Shown here in pieces: positions 1 to 6,872 of a DNA stretch of 17,661 nucleotides. This stretch comes from an uncultured Collinsella sp. (lineage in GTDB: Bacteria > Actinomycetota > Coriobacteriia > Coriobacteriales > Coriobacteriaceae), in assembly GCA_900751665.1 (NCBI GenBank), contig CAADSV010000166.1, forward strand, positions 1 through 17,661, in the 5' to 3' direction. Position 1 is the stretch's first letter. The number at the start of each line of letters is the position of its first letter. Made by a program: the position numbers and the translations under genes. The notes under the pieces were generated by a model, which was not told where the DNA came from, made no database searches, and saw nothing but the letters and a program-made list of their open reading frames with translations.

Positions 1-67
1 CCCCCCCGGGGGGCCACCCCCCCAAAGCTGCGAAAGCTTTTCCCCCTGTGGGAGCCGGGCCCCCCCC
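1..67. other. Low-complexity G/C-run contig edge
   Basis: The first 67 bases are mostly runs of C and G broken by a short AAAGCT/AGCTTT motif at 24-40. The opposite end of the window shows similar G/C runs. I see no gene here. The composition suggests an assembly or sequencing artefact at a contig end rather than genuine upstream sequence, so the -35 region of the first gene may be missing or corrupt. Confidence 0.6.
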
Positions 68-84
68 TGCCGCAACGGCACCAC

Positions 85-120
85 TATACTTTTGAACATC
101 TGAGCATTTTGAAAGGCAGG
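85..120 (+). promoter_or_regulatory. Candidate -10 and RBS of the U32 gene
   Basis: TATACT at 85-90 matches a sigma-70-type -10 box in five of six positions. AAAGG at 112-116 lies six bases before the ATG at 123 and is the likely ribosome binding site. The -35 position falls in the poly-C edge and cannot be judged, so the promoter call is weak while the RBS is sound. Confidence 0.35.
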
Positions 121-122
121 AT

Positions 123-2615
123 ATGACCGCAACCGCCAGTCGAACCACCAACCGCAGACCCGAGCTTTTGGCGCCCGCCGGAGGGCCCGAGCCCTTTGCC
201 GCCGCACTCGCCGCGGGGGCAGACGCCATCTATTGCGGCATGGGCAGCTTCAACGCCCGCCGCAAGGCCACCAACTTTACCGACGAGGCCTTTGAGCAAG
301 CCTGCCGCGCCGCACATCTAGCCGGGTCGCGCGTCTACGTCACGGTCAACATCGTCATCAAGCAGTCCGAGATGGGCGATGCACTGCAGCTCATTCATCG
401 CTGCTCCACGCTGGGCGCCGATGCCTTCATTATCCAGGACTGGGGTCTGTTCTTTGAGGCCAAGCGCACCATGCCCGGCATCGAGACACATATCTCGACC
501 CAGGCGAACATCCACGACGACCGCGGAACCCTTTGGTGCCGTGAGCAGGGCGCCGACCGCGTGACTCTCTCGCGCGAGCTCTCCATCGACGAAATCGCCG
601 CCATTCACGACGCCGCGCCCGATGTGGACCTTGAGGTCTTCAGCCATGGCGCCATCTGCTTTTGCTACTCGGGCCTGTGCCTGCTGTCGAGCTTTGCCAT
701 GGCGGGACGATCGGCCAACCGCGGCATGTGCGCCCAGCCCTGCCGCCTGCCCTACGAGTTGATCGACGAGAACGGTCGCGCGCTCTCCCCTGCCGGTCGC
801 GAGCGCGCGCTGTGCCCGCGTGACACCAACACCTCACAGCTTGTTCGCCGTCTGTATGACGCCGGCGCCGCATCGCTCAAGCTCGAGGGCCGCATGAAGG
901 CACCCGATTACGTGTACTCCATCGTTGATGTGTATCGTCACGAAATTGACGACATGCTATCCGGAGCCGCCGTTGCCAAGGACGAGGAAGCCGCCCGCCA
1001 GCGCCAGCTCAAGCGCTGCTTCAACCGCGACTTTACGCACGCCTATCAGGACGGCACCTCGGGCGACGAGATGATGAGCTATGAGCGTTCCAACAACCGC
1101 GGCCAGATCGTGGGCACGGTGCTGGGCAGCCGCCCGGCCAACCGCGATGTGCGCGGCCTCAAGTCCGACGACCGCCGTCGCCGCGCCGCCATCGCCCGCA
1201 TTGAGCTGTTTGAGCCCGTGGGCAAAGGCGACCTGCTGGAGCTTCGCCACGATAACGAGTTTGACCAGTTCCTGACCACCATTGCCGCCGATGATGCCGC
1301 CGCCGGTGACATCATTGAGTGCCGCGTGCCCCGTAGCATGCCCGAGGGCTGCCGCGTGCGCGTGATTCGAAGCCAGAGCGCCATTGACGCCGCCGGCGCC
1401 GCGCTCAAGCGCGATGTGCTGCGCCGCCGAGCTGTTGACGTGTCCGTCGTGGCGCGCCTGGGCGAGCCGTTTACTGTCACACTCACCTGCTGTGACAACC
1501 CCGCGCTCACCGCCACCGCCACGGGCTTCACCGTCGAGGCCGCCAAGACCCGCGCCGTCGAGGCATCCGATCTGGTTGAGCACGTCGGGCGCATGGGCTC
1601 CTCTCCCTTTGAGGCCGCGAGCTTTGATGTGGCGCTCGATGAGGGCTGCGGCATGGGCTTCTCCGCCGTGCACAAGGTGCGCGCCGCCGCTTGTAAGGCG
1701 CTGGAAGAGGCCATTCTGGCACCGTACGAGGAGCGCGCAAAAACGCTCGAGTTGCCGGTGCTCGACAAATGTACGCGCCCCATGCCCAAGCACTACCGCG
1801 ACGAGCCGCAGATCTGCGCCACCGTCACCTCGCTCGAGACCGCCGAGGCAGCCCGCGCGGAGGGTGCAACGCGCATCTACATGACCACCGACGCGCTCGA
1901 TGCGGCCGAGCTCTCCCCCGCCGATGCGTTTGAGCAGGGCATCGTGCCCGTGCTCGACGAGGTCTGCCGTGCCGTTGACCACGAGCGCGTCGACCCGTGG
2001 GTTGTTGCCGGCGCCACGGTCGCTATTGGCAACATCTCTGAGCTTGCCCTGGCCGCCCAGGTTGGCGCCACGGCCGAGATTCGCTCTTGCCTGCCGGTGC
2101 ACAACACGCCCTGCATGGAGGCGCTTGCCGAGCGCGGAGCCGGTGCGTTTTGGCTCTCGCCCGAGATCACACTCGACGAGATTGTCTCGCTCGGCGCCGC
2201 CGCGCCCGCGACTCTGGGCATCACCGTCTTTGGCCGGCCGCGCGTCATGACAAGCGAGCATTGCATTCTGCAGGTTGCCAACGGCTGCATCCACGATTGC
2301 GCCAACTGCCGCCTGCGTGTCCGCAAGCTCTCGCTCAAGAATATCGACGGAAAGGTCATGCCGGTGCGTACCGACATCCACGGCCGCTCTCGCCTGTACG
2401 ATGCTTACCCCATCGACCTCACGCCGCAGGTTCCTCAGCTGCTCGATGCCGGCGTGCGTCGTCTCATGGTGGACGGAACGCTGCTCGAGACGGATGAGGT
2501 GGGCCGTGCCGTCGCCCGCGTCCGTCGTGCCGTCGAGGCCGCGCAGGCCGGCCGCAAGCCCGCCGCCCGTCTGCGCGGGGCGACCTCGGGCTGCATGTTT
2601 GTGGGAATCAGCTAA
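123..2615 (+). CDS. U32 family protein (RlhA/TrhP-like RNA hydroxylase)
   Basis: An 830-residue member of family U32, historically called collagenase-like peptidases. The studied members RlhA and TrhP are iron-sulfur, prephenate-dependent enzymes that hydroxylate 23S rRNA or tRNA. The N-terminal barrel starts at LLAPAGGPEPF (residues 15-25). The family signature lies at about 171-190, and C179, C186, C203 and C231 match the four-cysteine [4Fe-4S] pattern known from UbiU. Residues about 430-540 look like the DUF3656 insert, followed by a second U32-like half. A second cysteine cluster (C714, C722, C726, C729) and the tail TSGCMFVGIS recall the TxGHFxRGV ending of long members. The length fits the long two-part subgroup rather than E. 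coli RlhA (about 650 residues). The ATG at 123 is preceded by AAAGG. The RluA-type gene follows 15 bp later, supporting a role in RNA modification. The family is certain; the substrate (rRNA, tRNA or other) is not. Confidence 0.9.
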   Translation: MTATASRTTNRRPELLAPAGGPEPFAAALAAGADAIYCGMGSFNARRKATNFTDEAFEQACRAAHLAGSRVYVTVNIVIKQSEMGDALQLIHRCSTLGADAFIIQDWGLFFEAKRTMPGIETHISTQANIHDDRGTLWCREQGADRVTLSRELSIDEIAAIHDAAPDVDLEVFSHGAICFCYSGLCLLSSFAMAGRSANRGMCAQPCRLPYELIDENGRALSPAGRERALCPRDTNTSQLVRRLYDAGAASLKLEGRMKAPDYVYSIVDVYRHEIDDMLSGAAVAKDEEAARQRQLKRCFNRDFTHAYQDGTSGDEMMSYERSNNRGQIVGTVLGSRPANRDVRGLKSDDRRRRAAIARIELFEPVGKGDLLELRHDNEFDQFLTTIAADDAAAGDIIECRVPRSMPEGCRVRVIRSQSAIDAAGAALKRDVLRRRAVDVSVVARLGEPFTVTLTCCDNPALTATATGFTVEAAKTRAVEASDLVEHVGRMGSSPFEAASFDVALDEGCGMGFSAVHKVRAAACKALEEAILAPYEERAKTLELPVLDKCTRPMPKHYRDEPQICATVTSLETAEAARAEGATRIYMTTDALDAAELSPADAFEQGIVPVLDEVCRAVDHERVDPWVVAGATVAIGNISELALAAQVGATAEIRSCLPVHNTPCMEALAERGAGAFWLSPEITLDEIVSLGAAAPATLGITVFGRPRVMTSEHCILQVANGCIHDCANCRLRVRKLSLKNIDGKVMPVRTDIHGRSRLYDAYPIDLTPQVPQLLDAGVRRLMVDGTLLETDEVGRAVARVRRAVEAAQAGRKPAARLRGATSGCMFVGIS

Positions 2616-2630
2616 CCGAAAGGCTTACAC

Positions 2631-3290
2631 GTGAACGAAGAACCTCAAGTCCTCTACTGCGACGCCTGGCTCATGGCCATCGACAAGCCCGCCGGCATGA
2701 TCGTCCACGGCGACGGCACCGGCGAGCGCACGCTCACCGACTACGCCAGCGACCTGCTGCTGGCGATGGGCGACGGCTTTGCCGCGACCGACATGCAGCC
2801 GCTCAACCGCCTGGACCGTGACACCACCGGCGTGGTGCTGTTCTCGCTCGACAAGCAGACGCAACCTGCCTTTGACCAGATGGTCATCGACCACGCTTTC
2901 GAAAAGCACTACCTCGCGCTCGCCGAGGGCAAGATCGACTGGGACGAAAAGCTCATCGACAAGCCCATCGCCCGCGACCGTCACGATAGCCGCAAGATGC
3001 GCGTTGGCGCCAGCGGCAAGCCGTCTCAGACGCGCGTGAAGGTGCTCAAGCGTCTTAAGAGCCGTCGTGGCCTGCCCACACGCTCGTATATCGATGTCGA
3101 GCTGCTCACCGGCCGCAAACACCAAATCCGTGTGCACCTGGCGAGCGAGCGTCATCCCCTGGTTGGCGACGACCTGTACGGAACGCCGCGCCCCTGCGGC
3201 CTGATGCTCCATGCCCACAGCGTGTCCTTTACGCATCCCGTAACCGGTGAGCACATCCACATCGAAGCCCCCTGCCCCTGGGAGCCCTAA
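2631..3290 (+). CDS. RluA-family pseudouridine synthase
   Basis: A 219-residue protein with the RluA fold. The catalytic motif is NRLDRDTTG at residues 59-67, with D62 as the expected nucleophile. The usual first residue of this motif is His; here it is Asn. The C-terminal signature LLTGRKHQIRVHLAS (158-172) and HPLVGDDLYG (175-184) are intact. There is no N-terminal S4 domain, so it is a compact single-domain enzyme that isomerises uridine in rRNA or tRNA; the site cannot be read from sequence. It starts with GTG, preceded by GAAAGG, 15 bp after the U32 stop, so the two genes are almost certainly co-transcribed. A short hairpin follows the stop codon. Confidence 0.92.
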   Translation: MNEEPQVLYCDAWLMAIDKPAGMIVHGDGTGERTLTDYASDLLLAMGDGFAATDMQPLNRLDRDTTGVVLFSLDKQTQPAFDQMVIDHAFEKHYLALAEGKIDWDEKLIDKPIARDRHDSRKMRVGASGKPSQTRVKVLKRLKSRRGLPTRSYIDVELLTGRKHQIRVHLASERHPLVGDDLYGTPRPCGLMLHAHSVSFTHPVTGEHIHIEAPCPWEP

Positions 3291-3292
3291 AA

Positions 3293-3310
3293 CCTGCCAA
3301 AAAGGGCAGG
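3293..3310 (+). terminator. Weak hairpin after the pseudouridine synthase gene
   Basis: CCTGCC and GGCAGG form a 6-bp stem around an A-rich loop two bases after the stop codon. Only a short, interrupted T stretch follows (CACCTTTG), so this is at best a weak intrinsic terminator. Confidence 0.35.
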
Positions 3311-3359
3311 CACCTTTGTGGTGGCTTTGCCGCAATGGCTCAGCCGCGGTCCCAAAACG

Positions 3360-3414
3360 TCTCGATCTGTAACAGTTAGAACCCATTTTCCGGTCTATCC
3401 GTTACAGATCGAGA
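3360..3414. repeat. Hairpin repeat, copy 1
   Basis: Perfect 14-bp arms, extending to 15 bp with the flanking G at 3359 and C at 3415. The centre has further partial pairing (TTAGA with TCTA), making a long stem with small internal loops. Confidence 0.85.
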
Positions 3415-3439
3415 CATTCGAATCCCCCTCAAGGGAAAA

Positions 3440-3494
3440 TCTCAATCTGTAACAATTACTCGTCAAAATCGGTCCCAGATGTTACAGATCGAGA
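3440..3494. repeat. Hairpin repeat, copy 2
   Basis: Thirteen of 14 arm positions pair. The single mismatch (A opposite C on the plus strand) is a G-U wobble in minus-strand RNA. The centre is unlike those of copies 1 and 3 except for GGTC. Confidence 0.8.
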
Positions 3495-3520
3495 CAAAGG
3501 GACGGCAAGGTTCGGAAGTA

Positions 3521-3575
3521 TCTCAATCTGTAACACCTAGCCCACTTTTAACGGTCTAGTTGTTACAGATTTAGA
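3521..3575. repeat. Hairpin repeat, copy 3
   Basis: Thirteen of 14 arm positions pair. The right arm carries ATTTAGA instead of ATCGAGA. CTAG occurs near both ends of the centre and extends the stem. Confidence 0.8.
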
Positions 3576-3591
3576 CAAAACGGCAGACAAC

Positions 3592-3628
3592 AAAAGCGGC
3601 ATCGCCCATCGAGGGTGTTGCCGCTTTT
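3592..3628. terminator. Bidirectional intrinsic terminator
   Basis: AAAAGCGGCA pairs with TGCCGCTTTT and the stem continues with CGCCC against GGGTG after one T-T mismatch, closing on a 5-nt loop. The A and T runs at the two ends give a U tract in either direction. It lies 39 bp past the DeoR stop on the minus strand and is the natural terminator of that operon. It could also stop transcripts from the plus-strand pair. Confidence 0.8.
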
Positions 3629-3667
3629 CTATTGAGGAACCTAAATGGTTTTGACCTTGCCCTGTCG

Positions 3668-4414
3668 CTAGACCGTGATGACGTTGTCCATCGACTGGTA
3701 CTTGGCTGGCACCTCGCCCGCGGTAATAATCGTTGCGTCGCGGAAGTCCGCGAACTTGACGGGCGCCACCATGCCGAATTTGCTGGCGTCTGAGATTACG
3801 AAGCGTTTGGCGGTATGGCGCATCGAGATACGCTTGACTTGCGCTTCCTCGATATCCGGTGTGGTGAGACCTTGCTCGGCGGCGATGCCATTGGAACCCC
3901 AAAAGCCGCAGTTGAAGTTATAGCGGTCCAGGGTTGCCAAGGCGTCGGGACCGACGAGCGCCTCGGTCTCGGGCTTGAGCTCGCCGCCTAGCACCACGGT
4001 GCGCATACCACGCAGGGCGAGATGCTGAGCATGGAGCACGGAATCGGTCACATAGGTGACACCCTCAAGGCGCGGAAGATGCTCGATGAGCTTGAGGGTC
4101 GTGGAGCCCGAATCGATATACACAAAGCTATCGGGCTCCACCAGAGCCGCGGCACGGGCGCAGATGCGCTCCTTGTCATCGTTATGGAGATCACTGCGCT
4201 CGCTGATCGTCAGGTCGCGCGTCACGTGCGCGCGTTCCAGACTCGTCGCGCCTCCGTGCACCTTGGCGATACGGTGTGCGCGGTCGAGCGTCTGCAGGTC
4301 ACGGCGAATGGTGGACGGCGTCACGCCCAGGGCTTCGGCAAGCTCCGGCACGGTAACCGAGCCGGCCTGCTGCACCATCGACACAATCGCGTTGAGCCTA
4401 TCTTCCGCAAGCAT
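3668..4414 (-). CDS. DeoR-family transcriptional regulator
   Basis: A 248-residue protein of standard DeoR length. The N-terminal winged helix-turn-helix covers about residues 1-58, with SVTVPELAEALGVTPSTIRR as the HTH and KVHGGA as the end of the wing. The C-terminal sugar-phosphate sensing domain carries DSGSTT (101-106), GGELKPETEALVGP (143-156) and SDASKFG (208-214). Members usually repress sugar, polyol or nucleoside genes and are released by a phosphorylated sugar. The ATG lies 3 bp after the stop of the upstream oxidoreductase gene, and its AGGAGGAG binding site overlaps that gene's terminal Glu codons, so translation is probably coupled. It probably controls its own operon; the inducer cannot be inferred. 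A terminator follows the stop. Confidence 0.93.
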   Translation of the reverse strand: MLAEDRLNAIVSMVQQAGSVTVPELAEALGVTPSTIRRDLQTLDRAHRIAKVHGGATSLERAHVTRDLTISERSDLHNDDKERICARAAALVEPDSFVYIDSGSTTLKLIEHLPRLEGVTYVTDSVLHAQHLALRGMRTVVLGGELKPETEALVGPDALATLDRYNFNCGFWGSNGIAAEQGLTTPDIEEAQVKRISMRHTAKRFVISDASKFGMVAPVKFADFRDATIITAGEVPAKYQSMDNVITV

Positions 4415-4417
4415 CGC

Positions 4418-5497
4418 TTACTCCTCCTCGGGGTACACGACTCCCCAGTCGGCGCGGAGCTTGGTCATCAGCTCCATAACATCAGAAGCATAGCCCAGAA
4501 GCTCGCGCTTCGAATCATCGCCGGCAACGGCCTTCTCCAGGTCGGCCATCTCGTAGCACAGGGCATAAGCCTCGGTGCCCGCGGCGACCTCCTCGCGATG
4601 ACCGTCCGCGGTCCACACGATCGTCGCGTGATCGGCGCGCGGATACTCGTTGACCTCGACATAGCAATTGTCAAAGCTGATGACCGAGCGCTTGGGCTGC
4701 TTGGAGTGGAGCGTAAGGCTCACGACGCCCAGCTGCTGCTCGGCATTTCGGCAGACGATGCCACCCGCGACGTCAACGCCAGTCTCGCAGGTGTTGCCCA
4801 GCGAAACGACCTCAGCGGGCTGGCTTGCCATAAAGAGGCGCATGACGGACAAGGCATAGACGCCAATATCGAGCATGGCACCGCCAGCAAGGTTGCGATT
4901 GTAAAAGCGGTTGGTCAGGTCGCCGTACTCCTTGTAGCTGCCAAAGTTGAGCTGGGCGAGGTTCATGCGTCCAAAGTCGCCGGCATCCATGCGGCGGCGC
5001 AGCTCCTGATACAAGGGCATGTGGAGCACCGTGGTGGCATCCATAAGGACCACGTTGTGCTCGTCGGCGATGGCACGGGCCTCGTCGAGCTCGGCAGAGT
5101 TGAGGGTAATGGCCTTCTCGCAGAGTACGTGCTTACCAGCTGCCAGAGCGGCACGCAGATAGGTGATATGCGTGTTGTGCGGCGTGGTGATATAGACGGC
5201 GTCGATATCCGGATCGGCATAGAGGTCCTCAACCGTTTCATAGACCTTCTCGATGCCATACTGCTCAGCAAAAGCCTGGGCCTTGGACAGCGTGCGGTTG
5301 GCGACGCCCGCAAGCTTGCGGCCGGCCAGCGCGAGGGACTGGGCCATTTGGTTGGCAATAACGCCGCAACCGATCACAGCCCAGCGAAGCTCGGGAGCCG
5401 TAAAAATGTCGTCGGGGAACGGCCGATCCTGGACCGAGGCAAACGCCGCCTTAGCGGCTGCTTCGGCGTCGAGCGGAGCCTGTTTGGAATCTGCCAT
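4418..5497 (-). CDS. Gfo/Idh/MocA-family NAD(P)-dependent oxidoreductase
   Basis: A 359-residue oxidoreductase. The Rossmann dinucleotide motif is VIGCGVIA (residues 41-48). The family EKP motif appears as CEKAITLN with E127 and catalytic-type K128, with Ala in place of Pro. GGAMLDIGVY (205-214) is the conserved active-site segment of the C-terminal domain. These enzymes oxidise or reduce sugars, inositols or dihydrodiols; this one most resembles the dihydrodiol/glucose-fructose oxidoreductase branch, and the substrate is unknown. I chose the ATG at 5497 because AGGAGG sits 5 bp before it. An ATG at 5515 with AAGGA six bases upstream would add six residues and is a real alternative. The first 30 residues, before the Rossmann fold, are unusually long and Ala-rich. 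It is the first gene of the operon with the DeoR regulator. Confidence 0.9.
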   Translation of the reverse strand: MADSKQAPLDAEAAAKAAFASVQDRPFPDDIFTAPELRWAVIGCGVIANQMAQSLALAGRKLAGVANRTLSKAQAFAEQYGIEKVYETVEDLYADPDIDAVYITTPHNTHITYLRAALAAGKHVLCEKAITLNSAELDEARAIADEHNVVLMDATTVLHMPLYQELRRRMDAGDFGRMNLAQLNFGSYKEYGDLTNRFYNRNLAGGAMLDIGVYALSVMRLFMASQPAEVVSLGNTCETGVDVAGGIVCRNAEQQLGVVSLTLHSKQPKRSVISFDNCYVEVNEYPRADHATIVWTADGHREEVAAGTEAYALCYEMADLEKAVAGDDSKRELLGYASDVMELMTKLRADWGVVYPEEE

Positions 5498-5700
5498 GAG
5501 TGCCTCCTGAGTCATCGGAAGTCCTTCATTTCTAACAGCCCTATATTCGCACAATTGCGCGCGTATCTGCTCGTGTTTGCGTGTTTATTTGCTTATCGGT
5601 CATTATTTAGCCATAGTTGGCAGATGTTTGCGCGGTTATGCGCATTATCGCGCAAGGCTATGCGCGTAAATGCGCATGCGACGATCCTTATGAAACATAA
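5498..5700 (-). promoter_or_regulatory. Control region of the oxidoreductase-DeoR operon
   Basis: No gene is seen here. Read on the minus strand, the region holds repeated GCGCA-type motifs. GCGC cores begin at plus-strand positions 5630, 5640, 5650, 5662 and 5672, that is steps of 10, 10, 12 and 10 bp. Further related sites are at 5557-5560 (GCGC) and two TGTTTGCG copies at 5574 and 5625. Such face-of-helix repeats are consistent with cooperative binding by a repressor, most simply the adjacent DeoR protein (inference). I could not identify a convincing -35/-10 pair. Confidence 0.4.
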
Positions 5701-5790
5701 AAGGGCGGAACACCATAGCCATAAAAGACAGAGTAGGCTGTATTACTCCACCCCTCTGGGGGGGGCGCAGCCATCAAAGGACTGTTCCAA

Positions 5791-5853
5791 ACTGCCGGCA
5801 GATAGGGACTTCCCTAACTGCCGGCACATAGGGAACGTCCCCAGCTACCGGCG
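5791..5853. repeat. 26-27 bp tandem repeat, about 2.5 copies
   Basis: ACTGCCGGCA begins at 5791 and again at 5817, each followed by ATAGGGA and then CTTCCC or ACGTCCCC. A degenerate third start, GCTACCGGCG, is at 5844. TGCCGGCA is palindromic, and TAGGGA-CT-TCCCTA is a second small palindrome in the first unit. There is no coding potential that I can support. Confidence 0.65.
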
Positions 5854-5862
5854 TTTCAACGG

Positions 5863-6000
5863 CACTCATTTAAGCCTGTCCCCAATGAATGCCAAGCGAC
5901 GACCACTCATTTAAGTCTGTCCCCAATGAGTATGTCCCCAATGACTGCCAATCATCGGCCACTCATTTATGTCTGTCCCCAATGAGCCCCCAATGAGTAG
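5863..6000. repeat. ACTCATT...AATGAGT repeat cluster
   Basis: CACTCATTTA starts at 5863, 5904 and 5960, each followed by a TCTGTCCCC or CCTGTCCCC segment. CCCCAATGA occurs five times (5880, 5921, 5936, 5977, 5988). Units at 5905-5931 and 5961-5986 form ACTCATT/AATGAGT hairpins. I recall similar sequences as frequent intergenic repeats in Collinsella-type genomes, but this is memory and not a search. The cluster lies between the ribosomal operon terminator and the DeoR operon control region. Confidence 0.7.
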
Positions 6001-6008
6001 GGATAGAA

Positions 6009-6040
6009 AAAGGCCCGGGTGCCGTGGCATCCGGGCCTTT
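6009..6040 (-). terminator. Intrinsic terminator of the ribosomal protein operon
   Basis: AAAGGCCCGG pairs with CCGGGCCTTT, and GTGCC/GGCAT-type pairing continues inward to a very small loop. On the minus strand the stem is followed by TTTTTCTATCC. It starts 27 bp after the rplX stop. This is among the strongest terminators in the window and shows that the operon ends after rplX. Confidence 0.9.
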
Positions 6041-6066
6041 GCTAGCAACTTGATGTTGCGGGCAGC

Positions 6067-6372
6067 TTAGAACTTGTGGCCGCACTTCTTGCAGACGCGC
6101 AGCTTGTTCTTGCCGTCCTTCTCGTGACCGACGCGGGTAACCTTACCGCACTCGGGGCAAACGAGATTGACGTTGGAGGCGTCGATGGGAGCCTCCTGCG
6201 AAACGATGCCGCCCTGCTGGTTGGCAGCGTTGGGCTTGACGGCCTTCTTGACGACCGAAACGCCCTCGACAACGACCTTGTTCTCTGCGGGGAGAGCACG
6301 CAGGATAACGCCCTGCTTGCCGCGATCCTTACCAGAGAGAACCTGGACCTTATCGCCCTTCTTGATATACAT
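6067..6372 (-). CDS. rplX: 50S ribosomal protein L24
   Basis: A 101-residue L24. The N-terminal KOW motif is KKGDKVQVLSGKDRGKQGVI (residues 4-23). The C-terminus holds a zinc ribbon, CPEC at 72-75 and CKKC at 94-97, as in zinc-binding (C+) L24 proteins. L24 is an early assembly protein that binds 23S rRNA near the polypeptide exit. The start is ATG with GGGGAGA upstream. It is the last gene of the block. In most bacteria rplE follows directly; here a terminator and repeats follow instead. Confidence 0.97.
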   Translation of the reverse strand: MYIKKGDKVQVLSGKDRGKQGVILRALPAENKVVVEGVSVVKKAVKPNAANQQGGIVSQEAPIDASNVNLVCPECGKVTRVGHEKDGKNKLRVCKKCGHKF

Positions 6373-6385
6373 ATATCTCCCCTAA

Positions 6386-6754
6386 CTACAGGGTCTCGGG
6401 AGCGAGCGAGACGATCTTCATGTACTTCTTGTCACGAAGCTCGCGAGCGACGGGCCCGAAGATACGGGTGCCGACGGGCGAACCATCGTTGTTGATGACA
6501 ACGCAGGCGTTCTCATCAAAGCGAATGTAGGAGCCATCCTTGCGGCGGATCTCCTTAACGGTGCGAACGACGACGCAACGGACAACGTCCTTCTTCTTGA
6601 CGTTGGCGCCAGGGGTAGCCTCCTGGACAGCACCGATGAACACATCGCCGATGCCTGCATAACGACGCTTGGAACCGCCAAGCACCTTGATGCAGCGAAT
6701 CTTGCGAGCGCCGGAGTTGTCGGCGACGTTCAGCATGGTTTGCATCTGAATCAT
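6386..6754 (-). CDS. rplN: 50S ribosomal protein L14
   Basis: A 122-residue protein of exactly the usual length. The sequence opens MIQMQTMLNVADNSGARKI and carries the L14 core GDVFIGAVQEATPG and the ending RELRDKKYMKIVSLAPE. L14 binds 23S rRNA helix 95 and sits at the subunit interface, where it contacts L19. GGAGGA lies before the ATG. The gap to rplX is 13 bp, while the gap upstream to rpsQ is 118 bp, so expression may be partly independent of the genes before it. Confidence 0.98.
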   Translation of the reverse strand: MIQMQTMLNVADNSGARKIRCIKVLGGSKRRYAGIGDVFIGAVQEATPGANVKKKDVVRCVVVRTVKEIRRKDGSYIRFDENACVVINNDGSPVGTRIFGPVARELRDKKYMKIVSLAPETL

Positions 6755-6872
6755 GGTAGATGTTCCTCCGAACTAAGAACCGAAGAGAGGTGCGCTGCCT
6801 TTATACGGCCTGTGGTATGCAAGCCAGGTATACGCACATCTTCGGAAACGTACAAGTCGTAAGAGCGACTGC
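6755..6872 (-). promoter_or_regulatory. 118-bp gap before rplN, possible internal promoter
   Basis: This is unusually long for the S10 cluster. On the minus strand it contains TATAAA (from TATAAAGG) and TATACC as -10-like hexamers, with only weak -35 matches, and a small AGTCG/CGACT hairpin just after the rpsQ stop. The rplN binding site GGAGGA closes the gap. An internal promoter is plausible but unproven. Confidence 0.3.

Larger units (their letters stand above)
3359..3575. repeat. Array of three 55-nt hairpin repeats
   Basis: Three copies lie at 3360-3414, 3440-3494 and 3521-3575. Each is exactly 55 nt: a 14-nt left arm ending CTGTAAC, a 27-nt centre and a 14-nt right arm beginning GTTACAG. 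The period is 80-81 bp and the spacers are 25 and 26 nt. Arms are conserved; centres differ but share a GGTC at about position 18-22. Copy 1 pairs perfectly and extends to 15 bp. Copies 2 and 3 have one mismatch each, and the copy 2 mismatch becomes a G-U pair on the minus-strand RNA. The array fills a convergent intergenic region. It may be a REP-like dispersed element, a cluster of regulator sites, or a transcription barrier; nothing here decides between them. Confidence 0.85.

Noticed and set aside
24..41. AAAGCT/AGCTTT hairpin with four T as a terminator
   Set aside because: Six-bp stem inside a suspect poly-C contig edge; cannot be trusted.
957..2381. 474-codon open frame on the minus strand
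   Set aside because: Antisense shadow of the U32 gene with low-complexity Gly/Ala/His composition.
3359..3575. CRISPR array
   Set aside because: Only three units, each a long palindrome of 55 nt with short 25-26 nt gaps and diverged centres; no cas gene nearby.
3359..3575. Integron attC sites
   Set aside because: The arms contain GTTACAG rather than a GTTRRRY core, and there is no integrase or cassette between units.
4022..5914. 630-codon open frame on the plus strand
   Set aside because: It runs antisense across the DeoR and oxidoreductase genes, both of which have clear family motifs. High G+C codon bias keeps the opposite strand open; the translation shows no domain.
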